This document shows, piece by piece, positions 56,190-64,000 of a DNA stretch of 64,000 nt. Positions within the stretch are counted from its first letter, which is position 1. Each line of letters starts with the position of its first letter. Where the stretch lies: positions 738,763 to 802,762 of the forward strand of contig NZ_JACVAP010000002.1 in NCBI RefSeq assembly GCF_014851915.1, given 5' to 3'. The notes under the pieces are model-generated. The model was not told the DNA's origin. It saw only the letters and a program-made list of their open reading frames with translations, and ran no database searches. The stretch comes from Xanthomonas sp. XNM01. Lineage in GTDB: Bacteria > Pseudomonadota > Gammaproteobacteria > Xanthomonadales > Xanthomonadaceae. The position numbers and the translations under genes are program-made.

Positions 56190-57050
56190 GTCTTGCAGGA
56201 GGGGGCTCGACCCCGACCCTCAGCCGGCCTGGTGACAGGTGCGCGCGTGTGGGATGGCGCTCGGCCTCGAGCGGCCTCCTACAGGGGCTGCGTGTCGGTG
56301 GGCGAGCGGATGTTGCCGTGAGGTGTGCTGCGATGGACTGCAGGAGGGGGCTCGACTCCGACCTTCCGCCGGCCTGATGACAGGTGCGTGTGTGAAATGG
56401 CGGTCGGCCTCGAGCGGCCTCCTACAGGGCTGCGTGTCGGTGGGCGAGCGGATGTTGCCGTGAGGTGTGCTGCGGCCGGCTGCAGGAGGGGGCTCGACCC
56501 CGACCTTCCGCCGCCCTGATGACAGGTGCGTGTGTGTGAGATGGCGGTCGGCCTCGAGCGGCCTCCTACAGGGGCTGCGTGTCGGTGGGCGAGCGGCCGT
56601 TGCTGTGAGGTGTGCTGCGACCGGCTGCAGGAGGGGGCTCGATTCCGACCTTCCGCCGGCCTGGTGACAGGTGCGTGCGTGTGGGATGGCGGTCGGCCTC
56701 GAGCGGCCTCCTACAGGGCTGCGTGTCGGTGGGTGAGTGGACGTTGCCGTGAGGTGTGCTGCGACCGGCTGCAGGAGGGGGCTCGACCCCGACTTTCCGC
56801 CGGCCTGATGACAGGTGCGTGTGTGTGAGATGGCGGTCGGCCTCGAGCGGCCTCCTGCAGGGCTGCATGTCGGTGGGCGAGCGGCCTTTGCCGTGAAGTG
56901 TGCTGCGACCGGCTGCAGGAGGGGGGCTCGACTCCGACCTTCCGCCGGCCTGATGACAGGTGCGTGTGTGTGAAATGGCGGTCGGCTTCGAGCGGCCTCC
57001 TACAGGGGCTGCGTATCGGTAGGCGAGCGGATGTTGCCGCGACATGTGCT
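56190..57050. repeat. Six-unit tandem array of about 144-bp repeats
   Basis: CAGGAGGGGGCTCGA starts at 56196, 56341, 56483, 56628, 56772 and 56916 (periods 142-145). Every unit also has GGTCGGCCTCGAGCGGCCTCC, an imperfect inverted counterpart about 60 bp downstream, so a stem can form. The ends resemble those of the TGTAGGAGCGG arrays at 25.9 and 31.4 kb but with GC/CG exchanges in the stem (AGGAGGCCGCTCGAGG against AGGAGCGGGCTCGACC). Long open frames crossing it are artefacts. Confidence 0.92.
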
Positions 57051-57144
57051 GCGAGCAATGTGCGCAACGCGAACGCGTTCGATGACGGGCGCTTCTCGCG
57101 GCGGCGGCTAGGGTCTGCACTCCGTTCCGACCGGAGATGGACGC

Positions 57145-57633
57145 ATGCAACTCCAGGGTTCCTGCCACTGTGGCAAGGTGCGCTTCCGCTGCGAGGCCTA
57201 CGCGCCGGCGCCGTTCCTGCACTGCTACTGCTCGATCTGCCGCAAGACCGCCGGCGGTGGCGGCAGTGCGGTCAACCTGGGCGCGCGCGCCGACACCCTG
57301 GAGGTGGACGGGCGCGAACACCTGGGCGTGTACCAGGCCCGGATCCGCGAGGAGGACGGCGGCTGCCGGATCAGTTCGGGGCGCCGGCACTTCTGCATGG
57401 GCTGTGGCAGCGCGCTGTGGTTGTTCGATCCGGAATGGCCCGACCTGGTCCATCCGCATGCGGCGGCCATCGACACGCCGTTGCCGCTGCCACCGGAGCG
57501 CGTGCACATGCTGCTGGACTCGAAGGCCAACTGGGTGCAGGTGCCGGACGGGCCGTCGGACGTGCACCTGGACGGCGCGCCGAGCGAATCGCTGGAGGAC
57601 TGGCATCGCCGGCACGGGCTGCTCGACGCCTGA
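57145..57633 (+). CDS. GFA-family zinc-binding protein
   Basis: 162 aa. Matches the Gfa-like (formerly glutathione-dependent formaldehyde-activating) family: GSCHCGKVRF, HCYCSICRK and HFCMGCGSALWL supply the cysteines of two zinc sites. The original formaldehyde-activating assignment does not hold for most members, so the reaction is unknown. The ATG at 57145 is preceded by GGAG at 12 bp. The region between it and the array seems to contain its promoter. Confidence 0.85.
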   Translation: MQLQGSCHCGKVRFRCEAYAPAPFLHCYCSICRKTAGGGGSAVNLGARADTLEVDGREHLGVYQARIREEDGGCRISSGRRHFCMGCGSALWLFDPEWPDLVHPHAAAIDTPLPLPPERVHMLLDSKANWVQVPDGPSDVHLDGAPSESLEDWHRRHGLLDA

Positions 57634-57816
57634 CGGCCAGCCGCCGCGCGGCGTGCGTGCACGGCTGCGCGTCCGGGAGGACATCCTGCGCCTGCCGGTG
57701 CTGCCTGCTGTCGTCGCCCAGGACCGCCGGTGCGTCGTGCGGTTGACCGCATGATCCGACACGCTCGGCCTGCGGCGCCCGGTGGCGGGCCGCCCTCCTG
57801 CAGGAATCACGACGCG

Positions 57817-59033
57817 ATGAACGAGGCTGGCGGTTCCGGTGCGTCACGCCCACGGGGCCAGGTGGCGGAGGTGTTCGCTGCATTCCTCGTGCTCGGATCG
57901 ACCGCGTTCGGCGGGCCCATCGCGCATCTGGGATACATGCGCGAGGAATTCGTACAGCGTCGCGGCTGGCTGGACGAAGTGCGCTTCGCCCAACTGCTGG
58001 CGATCTGCCAGTTCCTCCCGGGTCCGGCCAGCAGCCAGCTGGGGTTCGCGATCGGGCTGCTCCGGGCCGGGTGGGGCGGTGCGCTGGCGGCGTTCGTCGG
58101 GTTCACTCTCCCGTCGGCGTTGCTGATGGCCGGCTTCGCGGTGCTGGCGCCGCGCCTCGGGACGGGCGTCGGCGCGGATGTCCTGCACGGGTTGAAGCTG
58201 GTGGCGGTCGTGGTGGTCGGCCACGGTCTGGTCGGCATGGCGCGGTTCCCGACCTGCCGCGGGCACTGATCGCGGTGACGGTCTGCGTGCTTGCCGTGCT
58301 GACCGGCACCGCCTGGATGCAGCTGCTGGCCATCGCCTCCGGCGGGCTGGCCGGCGCATTGCTGTGCCGCCGGGTGCGGATGCCGGAACCGGCGGCGTTT
58401 CCGGTGCGGTACGGGCGCGGTGTGGCGTGCGCCTGCCTGGCGGTGTTCGGGCTGGGACTGGGCGCTGCAGTGATGTCCCCCGACGCCGCAGCGCCGACGC
58501 CTGCCGGCGTGGCCGCCGCGTTCTACCGGGCAGGCGCGCTGGTGTTCGGCGGCGGCCATGTGGTGCTGCCGTTGCTGGAGCAGGGCGTCGTCGCGCCGGG
58601 CTGGGTGGGTGCGGACGCGTTCATCGCCGGATACGGGGCCGCGCAGGCGGTGCCGGGGCCGATGTTCTCGCTCGCCGCCTTTCTGGGCGCCAAGGTGCCG
58701 TTGGACCTGCCGGCAGGAGCGGGCGCGGTGATCGCGCTGGTCGCAGTGTTTCTGCCTGGCTTCCTGCTGGTGCTGGCGGTGCTGCCGGCCTGGGCATTTC
58801 TCGCCCGGCACCGCCTGGCCACCGGGGTCATTACCGGCGTCAACGCGGCGGTCGTCGGACTGCTGGCCGCGGCCTTCCATGATCCGGTCTGGACCGAAGG
58901 CATCCGCGCGCCGATGGACATGGCCATCGCCGCGATCGGCTTCGCGCTGCTTGCGGTCGCACGCGTCGCCCCGCTGTGGGCCGTGCTGTGGTGTGTGGCG
59001 GCGTCGGTCGCGATGGGGATGTGGTGGGCGTGA
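57817..59033 (+). pseudogene. chrA: Chromate transporter ChrA, interrupted by a frameshift
   Basis: Long-chain chromate/sulfate antiporter family. The N-terminal half (GSTAFGGPIAHLGYMREEFV, CQFLPGPASSQLGFAIGLL) is in one frame and ends at a stop at 58267. The C-terminal half (RAGALVFGGGHVVLPLLEQG, GAAQAVPGPMFSLAAFLGA) is intact in the -1 frame from about 58250 to the TGA at 59031. A single missing base near 58237-58250 (ATGGCGCGGTTCCCGACC) would restore one protein of about 405 aa, the usual size. Both halves contain well-conserved ChrA motifs, so the loss is recent or a sequencing error. Confidence 0.85.
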
Positions 59034-59067
59034 GCCGACGCGCACCGTGGCCCCGTCTGCGATGGCC

Positions 59068-59484
59068 TCACCCGGCAACCGGTCCGGGCGGATGGCGGGC
59101 GAACCATTCGACGATCATGCCCATGTTCCGCTCGAAACCACCGGGTGCGGAGATGTTGAGGACGCCGGCGCGCGTGTCGCCCGCGTTCTGGAAATCGTGC
59201 GTGACGCCGCCCGGTGCGAGCACGAACGAACCCGCAGGGCAGTCGATCCATGCATCGCCGATGAGGAAGCGCATCGTCCCTTCCAGGACGTAGAAAGCGT
59301 CGTCCTCCGGGTGCGCATGCGCGCCTGGCCCCGTGGTATCCGGCTCGAGCCACCATTCCGATATCGCGTAGCGCGCATCGGTTTCGCCCTCGTGGGCCTT
59401 GAACACCGCGGCCATGCCGCCCATCCGGTAATGCCGGCCTTCTCCCGGCCGGAGGACGATGGGCTGTCGGGCGTCTGCATTCAT
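59068..59484 (-). CDS. Cupin-domain protein
   Basis: 138 aa, one cupin barrel. Motif 1 reads GPGAHAHPEDDAFYVLEG with two His and a Glu/Asp set; motif 2 reads PAGSFVLAPGGVTHDFQN with the last His. Metal binding is therefore likely. No substrate can be named. The gene runs toward chrA, with the stops 34 bp apart. Start ATG at 59484. Confidence 0.85.
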   Translation of the reverse strand: MNADARQPIVLRPGEGRHYRMGGMAAVFKAHEGETDARYAISEWWLEPDTTGPGAHAHPEDDAFYVLEGTMRFLIGDAWIDCPAGSFVLAPGGVTHDFQNAGDTRAGVLNISAPGGFERNMGMIVEWFARHPPGPVAG

Positions 59485-60423
59485 GGTGGTGTGTCCGGTT
59501 CGCCGGTGGCGGGATCGAAACGTGGCAGGCGGGGCAGGCAAGGGATGATGCGCCCGCGCGGCGCCGGATGCGACGGGATGCCGGCGGTGCTTCGCCGGGC
59601 CGCCGGCGTCGGGCAGTTGCGGGCCCCGTCCCACGGCTGGCGCAGCGACGCGCGGTGCGGGCGGGCGTGCCATATCGGTCCGGACGGCACCGATGAGTGC
59701 GTCAGGTAGCGAAACGCGTTCAGGACGCGGGGCTGCTCCGGCCTGGATCGTCCCGCCGCCGCCTCGTCCGCGGGTGCAGATGCCATGTGAGGCGGCGCGC
59801 GCACGGAGGCGCGCGCTCAAGCGCCCCAGCGCTACGTCCAGCCCGGCCTGGATCCGTCGCGGAGAACGGCCGGTCACCATGCCGTCGGCATCGAGCGCGG
59901 ACCCAGCGGGTTTCGTCCACGGCGCTCCAGTGCCAACGACGGCTCCGCCCGCCATCACGGGTGAGCACGCGCATCCGTGCCAGGCCCGGCCGATGCGGTG
60001 ACGATGCGCATGGCCCAGACAGGGGCGCGTTGTTTCGCCGGTCGTGCGGTCCGGGGATCGCGCCACGAGGGCTGCGCCATGGCAGGCCGTGAAGGTCAAC
60101 GGAAGCGCCCATTTCGCTGGATGCACATTGCTTCGGTGCAGCCCTTCAGAACGGCAGGCCAGGGCCGATATGCCCACAGCGCGCATCCCGAGAACGGCTG
60201 CCGCGGCGCCGCGGTCAGGCGTTGAACCTCATGCCCAGGGGAGGGCCGGTTCGGGGACACCCGCAGGACTCAGGTGGGGCGGCGCATCGGCCGGCCGCCC
60301 GACAGCTGTGGCAGACAACTTGCATCCATGGCGCATCAGCCCTGTCACCCCGGGGCTGGGTCAGCGATTGCTGGCTTTCCCGTTCCGCTCCCACCCGCCT
60401 CTTCGAATCACCGGACCCCGATC
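59485..60423. other. 939-bp stretch without a convincing gene
   Basis: Open frames in this GC-rich stretch are all Arg/Ala/Gly-rich and lack domains. The right end must carry the promoter of the long repeat protein gene. No repeat family or RNA was recognised. Confidence 0.55.
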
Positions 60424-63400
60424 ATGTTTCTTTCTCGTGTGTTGTCCCTGCTCGGCCTGACCTCGATGGCCATCGGCCTGAGCATGCCGGCACATGCGGC
60501 CATCACCGCCCGTGTCACCTACAACACGCATGCGGACTACCTGGCCACCGGCAACCCGGCGCCGGGCCAGCTGGTGTTCTTCCGGTCGGACACGGCCAAT
60601 GCGGGAGGCAACTATGGCGGCGTGGCCAACAACAACAATGCACGGCTCGACCTCTCCGGAAACGTGACCAATGCGCCGGTGAACCTCGGATCGACGGCAG
60701 GGCACTTCACCGTGCTGTACAACCATGCCAACGCCGGCCAGGCCCAGTACTGCACGACGTCGCCGATCAACTTCTTCACGTCGCAGTATCTGAGCGATGG
60801 TCAGACCATCGACGTCACCGTGACCTGCCAGGCGCCCGACACGCAGCCGCCGACCCTGGTGAGCGCCGCCAGCAGCACGGACGGTACGGACATCGTGACG
60901 ACATGGTCCGAAGAGATCGATTTCAGCTTCGGGGAGCTGTCCGATTTCACCCTGCGGCAGAACGGGGTGCCCGTCCCATTGACGGGTTACACCCACAGCG
61001 GGTCGAGTCTGACGCTGCACGTCAGCCCCGCGCTCGCGGCCGGCACGACCTTGACGCTGGATTACACCGACGCCGGAGGCCTGAACGACGCGTCGTACAA
61101 CGCCGCGCAGAGCTTCAACGGCCGGGTGGTGACCAACAATGTGGTCAGTACCGCCCCCCCTGTCGTTTCCGACGCGCGGATCTCCATCAGCGGTGCATCC
61201 GGCACCGGCGGCGCCTACAAGATCGGCGACACCGTCACCGCGACCTGGAACAACACCGCTGGCGGCGACAACAACACAAGCACGGTCACCGCGGTGACCG
61301 TGGACTTCTCCCAGTTCGGTGGCGGCGCTGCCGTCGCGGCGACGAACAGCAGTGGCGTCTGGACGGCGACCTACACGTTGACCGCTGGCGCCATCGATGC
61401 GACCAGTCGCAACGTAAGCGTCACTGCCACCAATGCGTATGGCAGCACCACCACGGCCGACACCACCAATGCCACGGTCGACACCATCGCGCCGACGGTG
61501 ACCGACGGACGCATCAGCATCAGTGGTGCCAGCGGCACTGGCGGCGCCTACAAGATCGGCGACACGGTCACCGCGACCTGGAACAACACCGCCGGCGGCG
61601 ACAACAACACCGACACCATCAGCAGCGTGACCGTGAACTTCACCCAGTTCGGCGGCGGGGCCGCGGTGGCGGCGACCAACAGCGCCGGGACCTGGACGGC
61701 GACGTACACCGTGGTCGCCGGTGCCATCGACATGGGCAACCGCAACGTGACGGTGACCGCGACCGACAATGCCGGCAACGTCACGGCCACGTCCGACACC
61801 AGCAATGCCACGGTCGACAACATCGCCCCGACCGTGAGCAGCATCGTGGTCAGCGGTTCGCCGGGCTCCGGGGACACCGCGATGGCGTTCACGGTGAACT
61901 TCAGCGAGTCGGTGGCGAACGTGTCCACCGACGATTTCACCCTGGTCGGTACCGGGAGCGCGGCGGCCAGCATCGCCAGCGTGTCGGCCAGCAGTGGCTC
62001 GGCGATCAACGTCAACATCGGCGGCATTTCCGGTACCGGCACGCTGAAGGTCAACCTCAACGGCGGCACCAACGTGGTCGATGATGTCGGCAATACGGTG
62101 GCCGGCTACAGCGCCGGCCAGACGCACTCGGTCAACATCCTGACCGCGCCGCAGGCACCGACCATCGGCGCCGCCACAGCCGGCGACGGCCAGGTGTCGG
62201 TGGCGTTCACCGCGCCGGTCAACAACGGCGGCTCGGCGATCACCGGCTACACGGTGACCTCCAACCCGGGCTCGATCACCGCTGGCGGCAATGGCTTCAC
62301 CACCTCGCCGATCACCGTGACCGGGTTGACCAACGGCACGGCCTATACCTTCACCGTGACCGCGACCAATGCGGTCGGCACCAGCACCGCCTCGGGGGCT
62401 TCGGGCAGCGCCACGCCCAAGGGCAACCAGACCATCACCTTCACCCAGCCCACCGCGCAGTCCTTCGGCAGCAGTCCGACCCTGGCAGCGAGCGCGACCT
62501 CGGGGCTGGCGGTGAGCTTCAGCTCGTCCACCACGGGCGTGTGCACCACCACCACCGGCGGTGAGCTGACCTTCGTCACCGCAGGCAGCTGCACCATCAA
62601 TGTCGACCAGGCCGGCAACGGCGCCTGGAACGCGGCCTCCCAGGTCAGTCGCACCTTCACGGTCAACGCGGTCGTGCCGGGTGCGCCGACCATCGGCACG
62701 GCCGTGGCCGGGGACAGCCAGGCGGACGTGAGCTTCACCGCGCCGGCGTCCAACGGCGGCGCGACCATCACCGGGTACACGGTCACCTCCAATCCCGGCG
62801 GGTTCACCGGCACCGGCGCAGGCTCGCCGATCACGGTGGCCGGGCTGACCAACGGGGTGTCGTACACCTTCACCGTCACCGCCACCAACAGTGCCGGCAC
62901 GGGTGCGGCCTCGGGCGTGTCCAACAGCATCACGCCGGCCTCGCCGCAGACCATCACCTTCGCCAATCCCGGCACGCAGACCTTCGGCACCGCGCCGGAC
63001 CTGTCGATCCTGGGCGGCGGTGCATCGTCCACCTCGGGGCTGACGGTGACGTTCACCTCGGCGACCACTGGTGTGTGCACGATCACGTCCGGTGGCGAGC
63101 TGACCTTCATTACCGCCGGCAGCTGCACCATCAACGCCGACCAGGCCGGTAACAGCGGCTTCCTGCCTGCGGCCCAGGTCCAGCAGACCTTCACCGTCGC
63201 CGCGGTCGCTCCGGGTGCGCCGACCATCGGCACGGCCACCGCTGACGACGGGCAGGCCAGCGTGGCGTTCACTGCGCCGGTCGACACCGGTGGCACCACC
63301 ATCACCGGCTACACGGTGACGGTGAGTCCTGCCGACGTGGCGCCGGTCAGTGGCGCGTCCTCGCCGATTCTGGTGACCGGCCTGACCAACGGCGCGGCCT

Positions 63401-64000
63401 ATACGTTCACCGTCACCGCCACCAACGGTGCGGGTACCGGCCCGGCCTCGGCGGCGTCCGGCGGCGTGACACCGATTGCGGGCCAGACCATCACGTTCAA
63501 CGACCCGGGAGCGCAGAGCTTCGGCACTTCGCCGGACCTGTCGATCCTCGGCGGCGGCGCGTCGTCCACCTCCGGGCTGACGGTGACGTTCACGTCTTCG
63601 ACCAGCGGCGTATGCACGGTTACCTCCGGCGGCATCCTGACCTTCGTCAGCGCCGGCACCTGCACGATCAACGCCGACCAGGCGGGCAATGCCAGCTACC
63701 TGGCCGCCGACCGGGTGAGCCGTAGTTTCGCGGTCACCGGCGTGGCGCCGGGCGCACCGGTCATCGGCACGGCCACGGTGATCGGCGCCGGCCAGGTCGC
63801 GGTGTCGTTCACCGCGCCATCCAACACGGGTGGTGAGGCGATCACGTCCTATACCGTCACCTCCAGTCCGGGCGGACTGAGCGGTACCGGCAGCGCATCG
63901 CCGATCACCGTCAGCGGCCTGGCGCCGGGGACCAGCTACACCTTCACCGTGACCGCGACCAACAGCGCCGGCACCGGCGCGCCCTCGGCCGTCTCCAACC
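60424..64000 (+). CDS. Large secreted protein with Ig-like and Fn3-like repeats (3' end outside window)
   Basis: 1192 codons without stop up to the window edge. Sec signal MFLSRVLSLLGLTSMAIGLS followed by MPAHA. Then a unique domain (to about nt 61160), two nearly identical 111-residue Ig-like units beginning ISISGASGTGGAYKIGDTVT (codons at 61171 and 61504 lead in), a SwmB/Big-like domain (about 61830-62140), and from 62150 a tandem series of about 177-residue units, each an Fn3-like module (PGAPTIGTAVAGDSQADVSF) plus a module with conserved disulfide-type cysteines (TTGVC, AGSCTIN). Units start near 62150, 62684, 63209 and 63749. Probably a cell-surface or secreted adhesive protein; similar proteins often end in an IPTL-CTERM sorting signal, not visible here. 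ATG at 60424. Confidence 0.85.
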   Translation, partial: MFLSRVLSLLGLTSMAIGLSMPAHAAITARVTYNTHADYLATGNPAPGQLVFFRSDTANAGGNYGGVANNNNARLDLSGNVTNAPVNLGSTAGHFTVLYNHANAGQAQYCTTSPINFFTSQYLSDGQTIDVTVTCQAPDTQPPTLVSAASSTDGTDIVTTWSEEIDFSFGELSDFTLRQNGVPVPLTGYTHSGSSLTLHVSPALAAGTTLTLDYTDAGGLNDASYNAAQSFNGRVVTNNVVSTAPPVVSDARISISGASGTGGAYKIGDTVTATWNNTAGGDNNTSTVTAVTVDFSQFGGGAAVAATNSSGVWTATYTLTAGAIDATSRNVSVTATNAYGSTTTADTTNATVDTIAPTVTDGRISISGASGTGGAYKIGDTVTATWNNTAGGDNNTDTISSVTVNFTQFGGGAAVAATNSAGTWTATYTVVAGAIDMGNRNVTVTATDNAGNVTATSDTSNATVDNIAPTVSSIVVSGSPGSGDTAMAFTVNFSESVANVSTDDFTLVGTGSAAASIASVSASSGSAINVNIGGISGTGTLKVNLNGGTNVVDDVGNTVAGYSAGQTHSVNILTAPQAPTIGAATAGDGQVSVAFTAPVNNGGSAITGYTVTSNPGSITAGGNGFTTSPITVTGLTNGTAYTFTVTATNAVGTSTASGASGSATPKGNQTITFTQPTAQSFGSSPTLAASATSGLAVSFSSSTTGVCTTTTGGELTFVTAGSCTINVDQAGNGAWNAASQVSRTFTVNAVVPGAPTIGTAVAGDSQADVSFTAPASNGGATITGYTVTSNPGGFTGTGAGSPITVAGLTNGVSYTFTVTATNSAGTGAASGVSNSITPASPQTITFANPGTQTFGTAPDLSILGGGASSTSGLTVTFTSATTGVCTITSGGELTFITAGSCTINADQAGNSGFLPAAQVQQTFTVAAVAPGAPTIGTATADDGQASVAFTAPVDTGGTTITGYTVTVSPADVAPVSGASSPILVTGLTNGAAYTFTVTATNGAGTGPASAASGGVTPIAGQTITFNDPGAQSFGTSPDLSILGGGASSTSGLTVTFTSSTSGVCTVTSGGILTFVSAGTCTINADQAGNASYLAADRVSRSFAVTGVAPGAPVIGTATVIGAGQVAVSFTAPSNTGGEAITSYTVTSSPGGLSGTGSASPITVSGLAPGTSYTFTVTATNSAGTGAPSAVSN

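Noticed and set aside
56566..57810. 414-codon minus-strand open frame across the repeat array and the GFA gene
   Set aside because: Made of repeat-unit translations (recurring PPAAGRST-type segments) and antisense to a recognised gene.
59068..60186. Extension of the cupin gene to a 372-codon protein
   Set aside because: The first 234 codons are Arg/Ala/Gly-rich without domain, and the cupin fold begins properly at the ATG at 59484.

Overview
The window is a high-GC, gene-dense chromosomal segment from a gammaproteobacterium of the Xanthomonadaceae (Lysobacteraceae), close to Xanthomonas, Luteimonas or Lysobacter. The evidence is a lysS-rpfG-rpfC neighbourhood of the Xanthomonas rpf type, many Xanthomonas-type small lipoproteins, and tandem arrays of TGTAGGAGCGG-type REP sequences. 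Assignments come from reading the translated sequence; no database search was run.

Layout. 1-4.6 kb: 3' part of lysS, then an HD-GYP response regulator and a hybrid sensor kinase (RpfG/RpfC type) with no rpfF beside them. 4.6-7.2 kb: a PAS-GGDEF-EAL protein. 7.2-11.2 kb: overlapping minus-strand genes for the lower leucine (isovalerate) pathway (HMG-CoA lyase, biotin-bearing methylcrotonyl-CoA carboxylase subunit, a VOC protein, methylglutaconyl-CoA hydratase). 11.3-13.7 kb: feoA-feoB plus a small Cys-rich membrane protein behind a possible Fur site. 13.9-17.1 kb: a degenerate J-domain membrane protein with an HscC-type Hsp70. 17.2-22.8 kb: DUF2798 protein, LysR regulator, carboxylase beta subunit, two Ala-rich lipoproteins and a thiolase. 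22.9-25.8 kb: a subtilisin-type autotransporter. 25.8-26.6 kb: a five-unit 170-bp REP array. 26.6-29.6 kb: isovaleryl-CoA dehydrogenase and leucine dehydrogenase. 29.8-31.4 kb: a TetR regulator and hydrolase with matching operator-like sites. 31.4-31.8 kb: a second REP array. 31.9-35.7 kb: a fused isobutyryl-CoA mutase (IcmF) that carries an in-frame palindromic insertion.

The most notable system is at 35.8-37.8 kb: a complete type II-A (Eco1/Ec86-like) retron. It has a structured msr-msd RNA with paired a1/a2 ends, a priming AGC and a 24-bp perfect msd hairpin, a nucleoside-deoxyribosyltransferase-like effector, and a reverse transcriptase with the retron NAxxH, YADD and VTG motifs. It is AT-richer than its surroundings. 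Behind it lies a decayed mobile/defence zone: an IS remnant, a truncated coiled-coil gene, an Mrr-like nuclease with a probable frameshift, and an intact IS4-family element.

41-60 kb is accessory: a duplicated 76-bp structured RNA-like element, an XAC0095-like protein, unknown secreted and membrane proteins, a GH11 xylanase-like lipoprotein, a putative toxin (DUF6973-like) beside a small lipoprotein that has a paralogue 2.4 kb away, a diguanylate cyclase, an acetamidase-family protein, a YcaQ-like glycosylase, a metallopeptidase-like lipoprotein, a six-unit 144-bp repeat array, a GFA-family protein, a frameshifted chrA and a cupin. From 60.4 kb to the window end runs one long open frame for a secreted protein of Fn3/Ig-like repeats, truncated by the window edge.

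Most steps of leucine breakdown are encoded here (leucine dehydrogenase, isovaleryl-CoA dehydrogenase, methylcrotonyl-CoA carboxylase, hydratase, HMG-CoA lyase, thiolase), all on the minus strand but scattered over 22 kb. The branched-chain 2-oxoacid dehydrogenase step was not seen.
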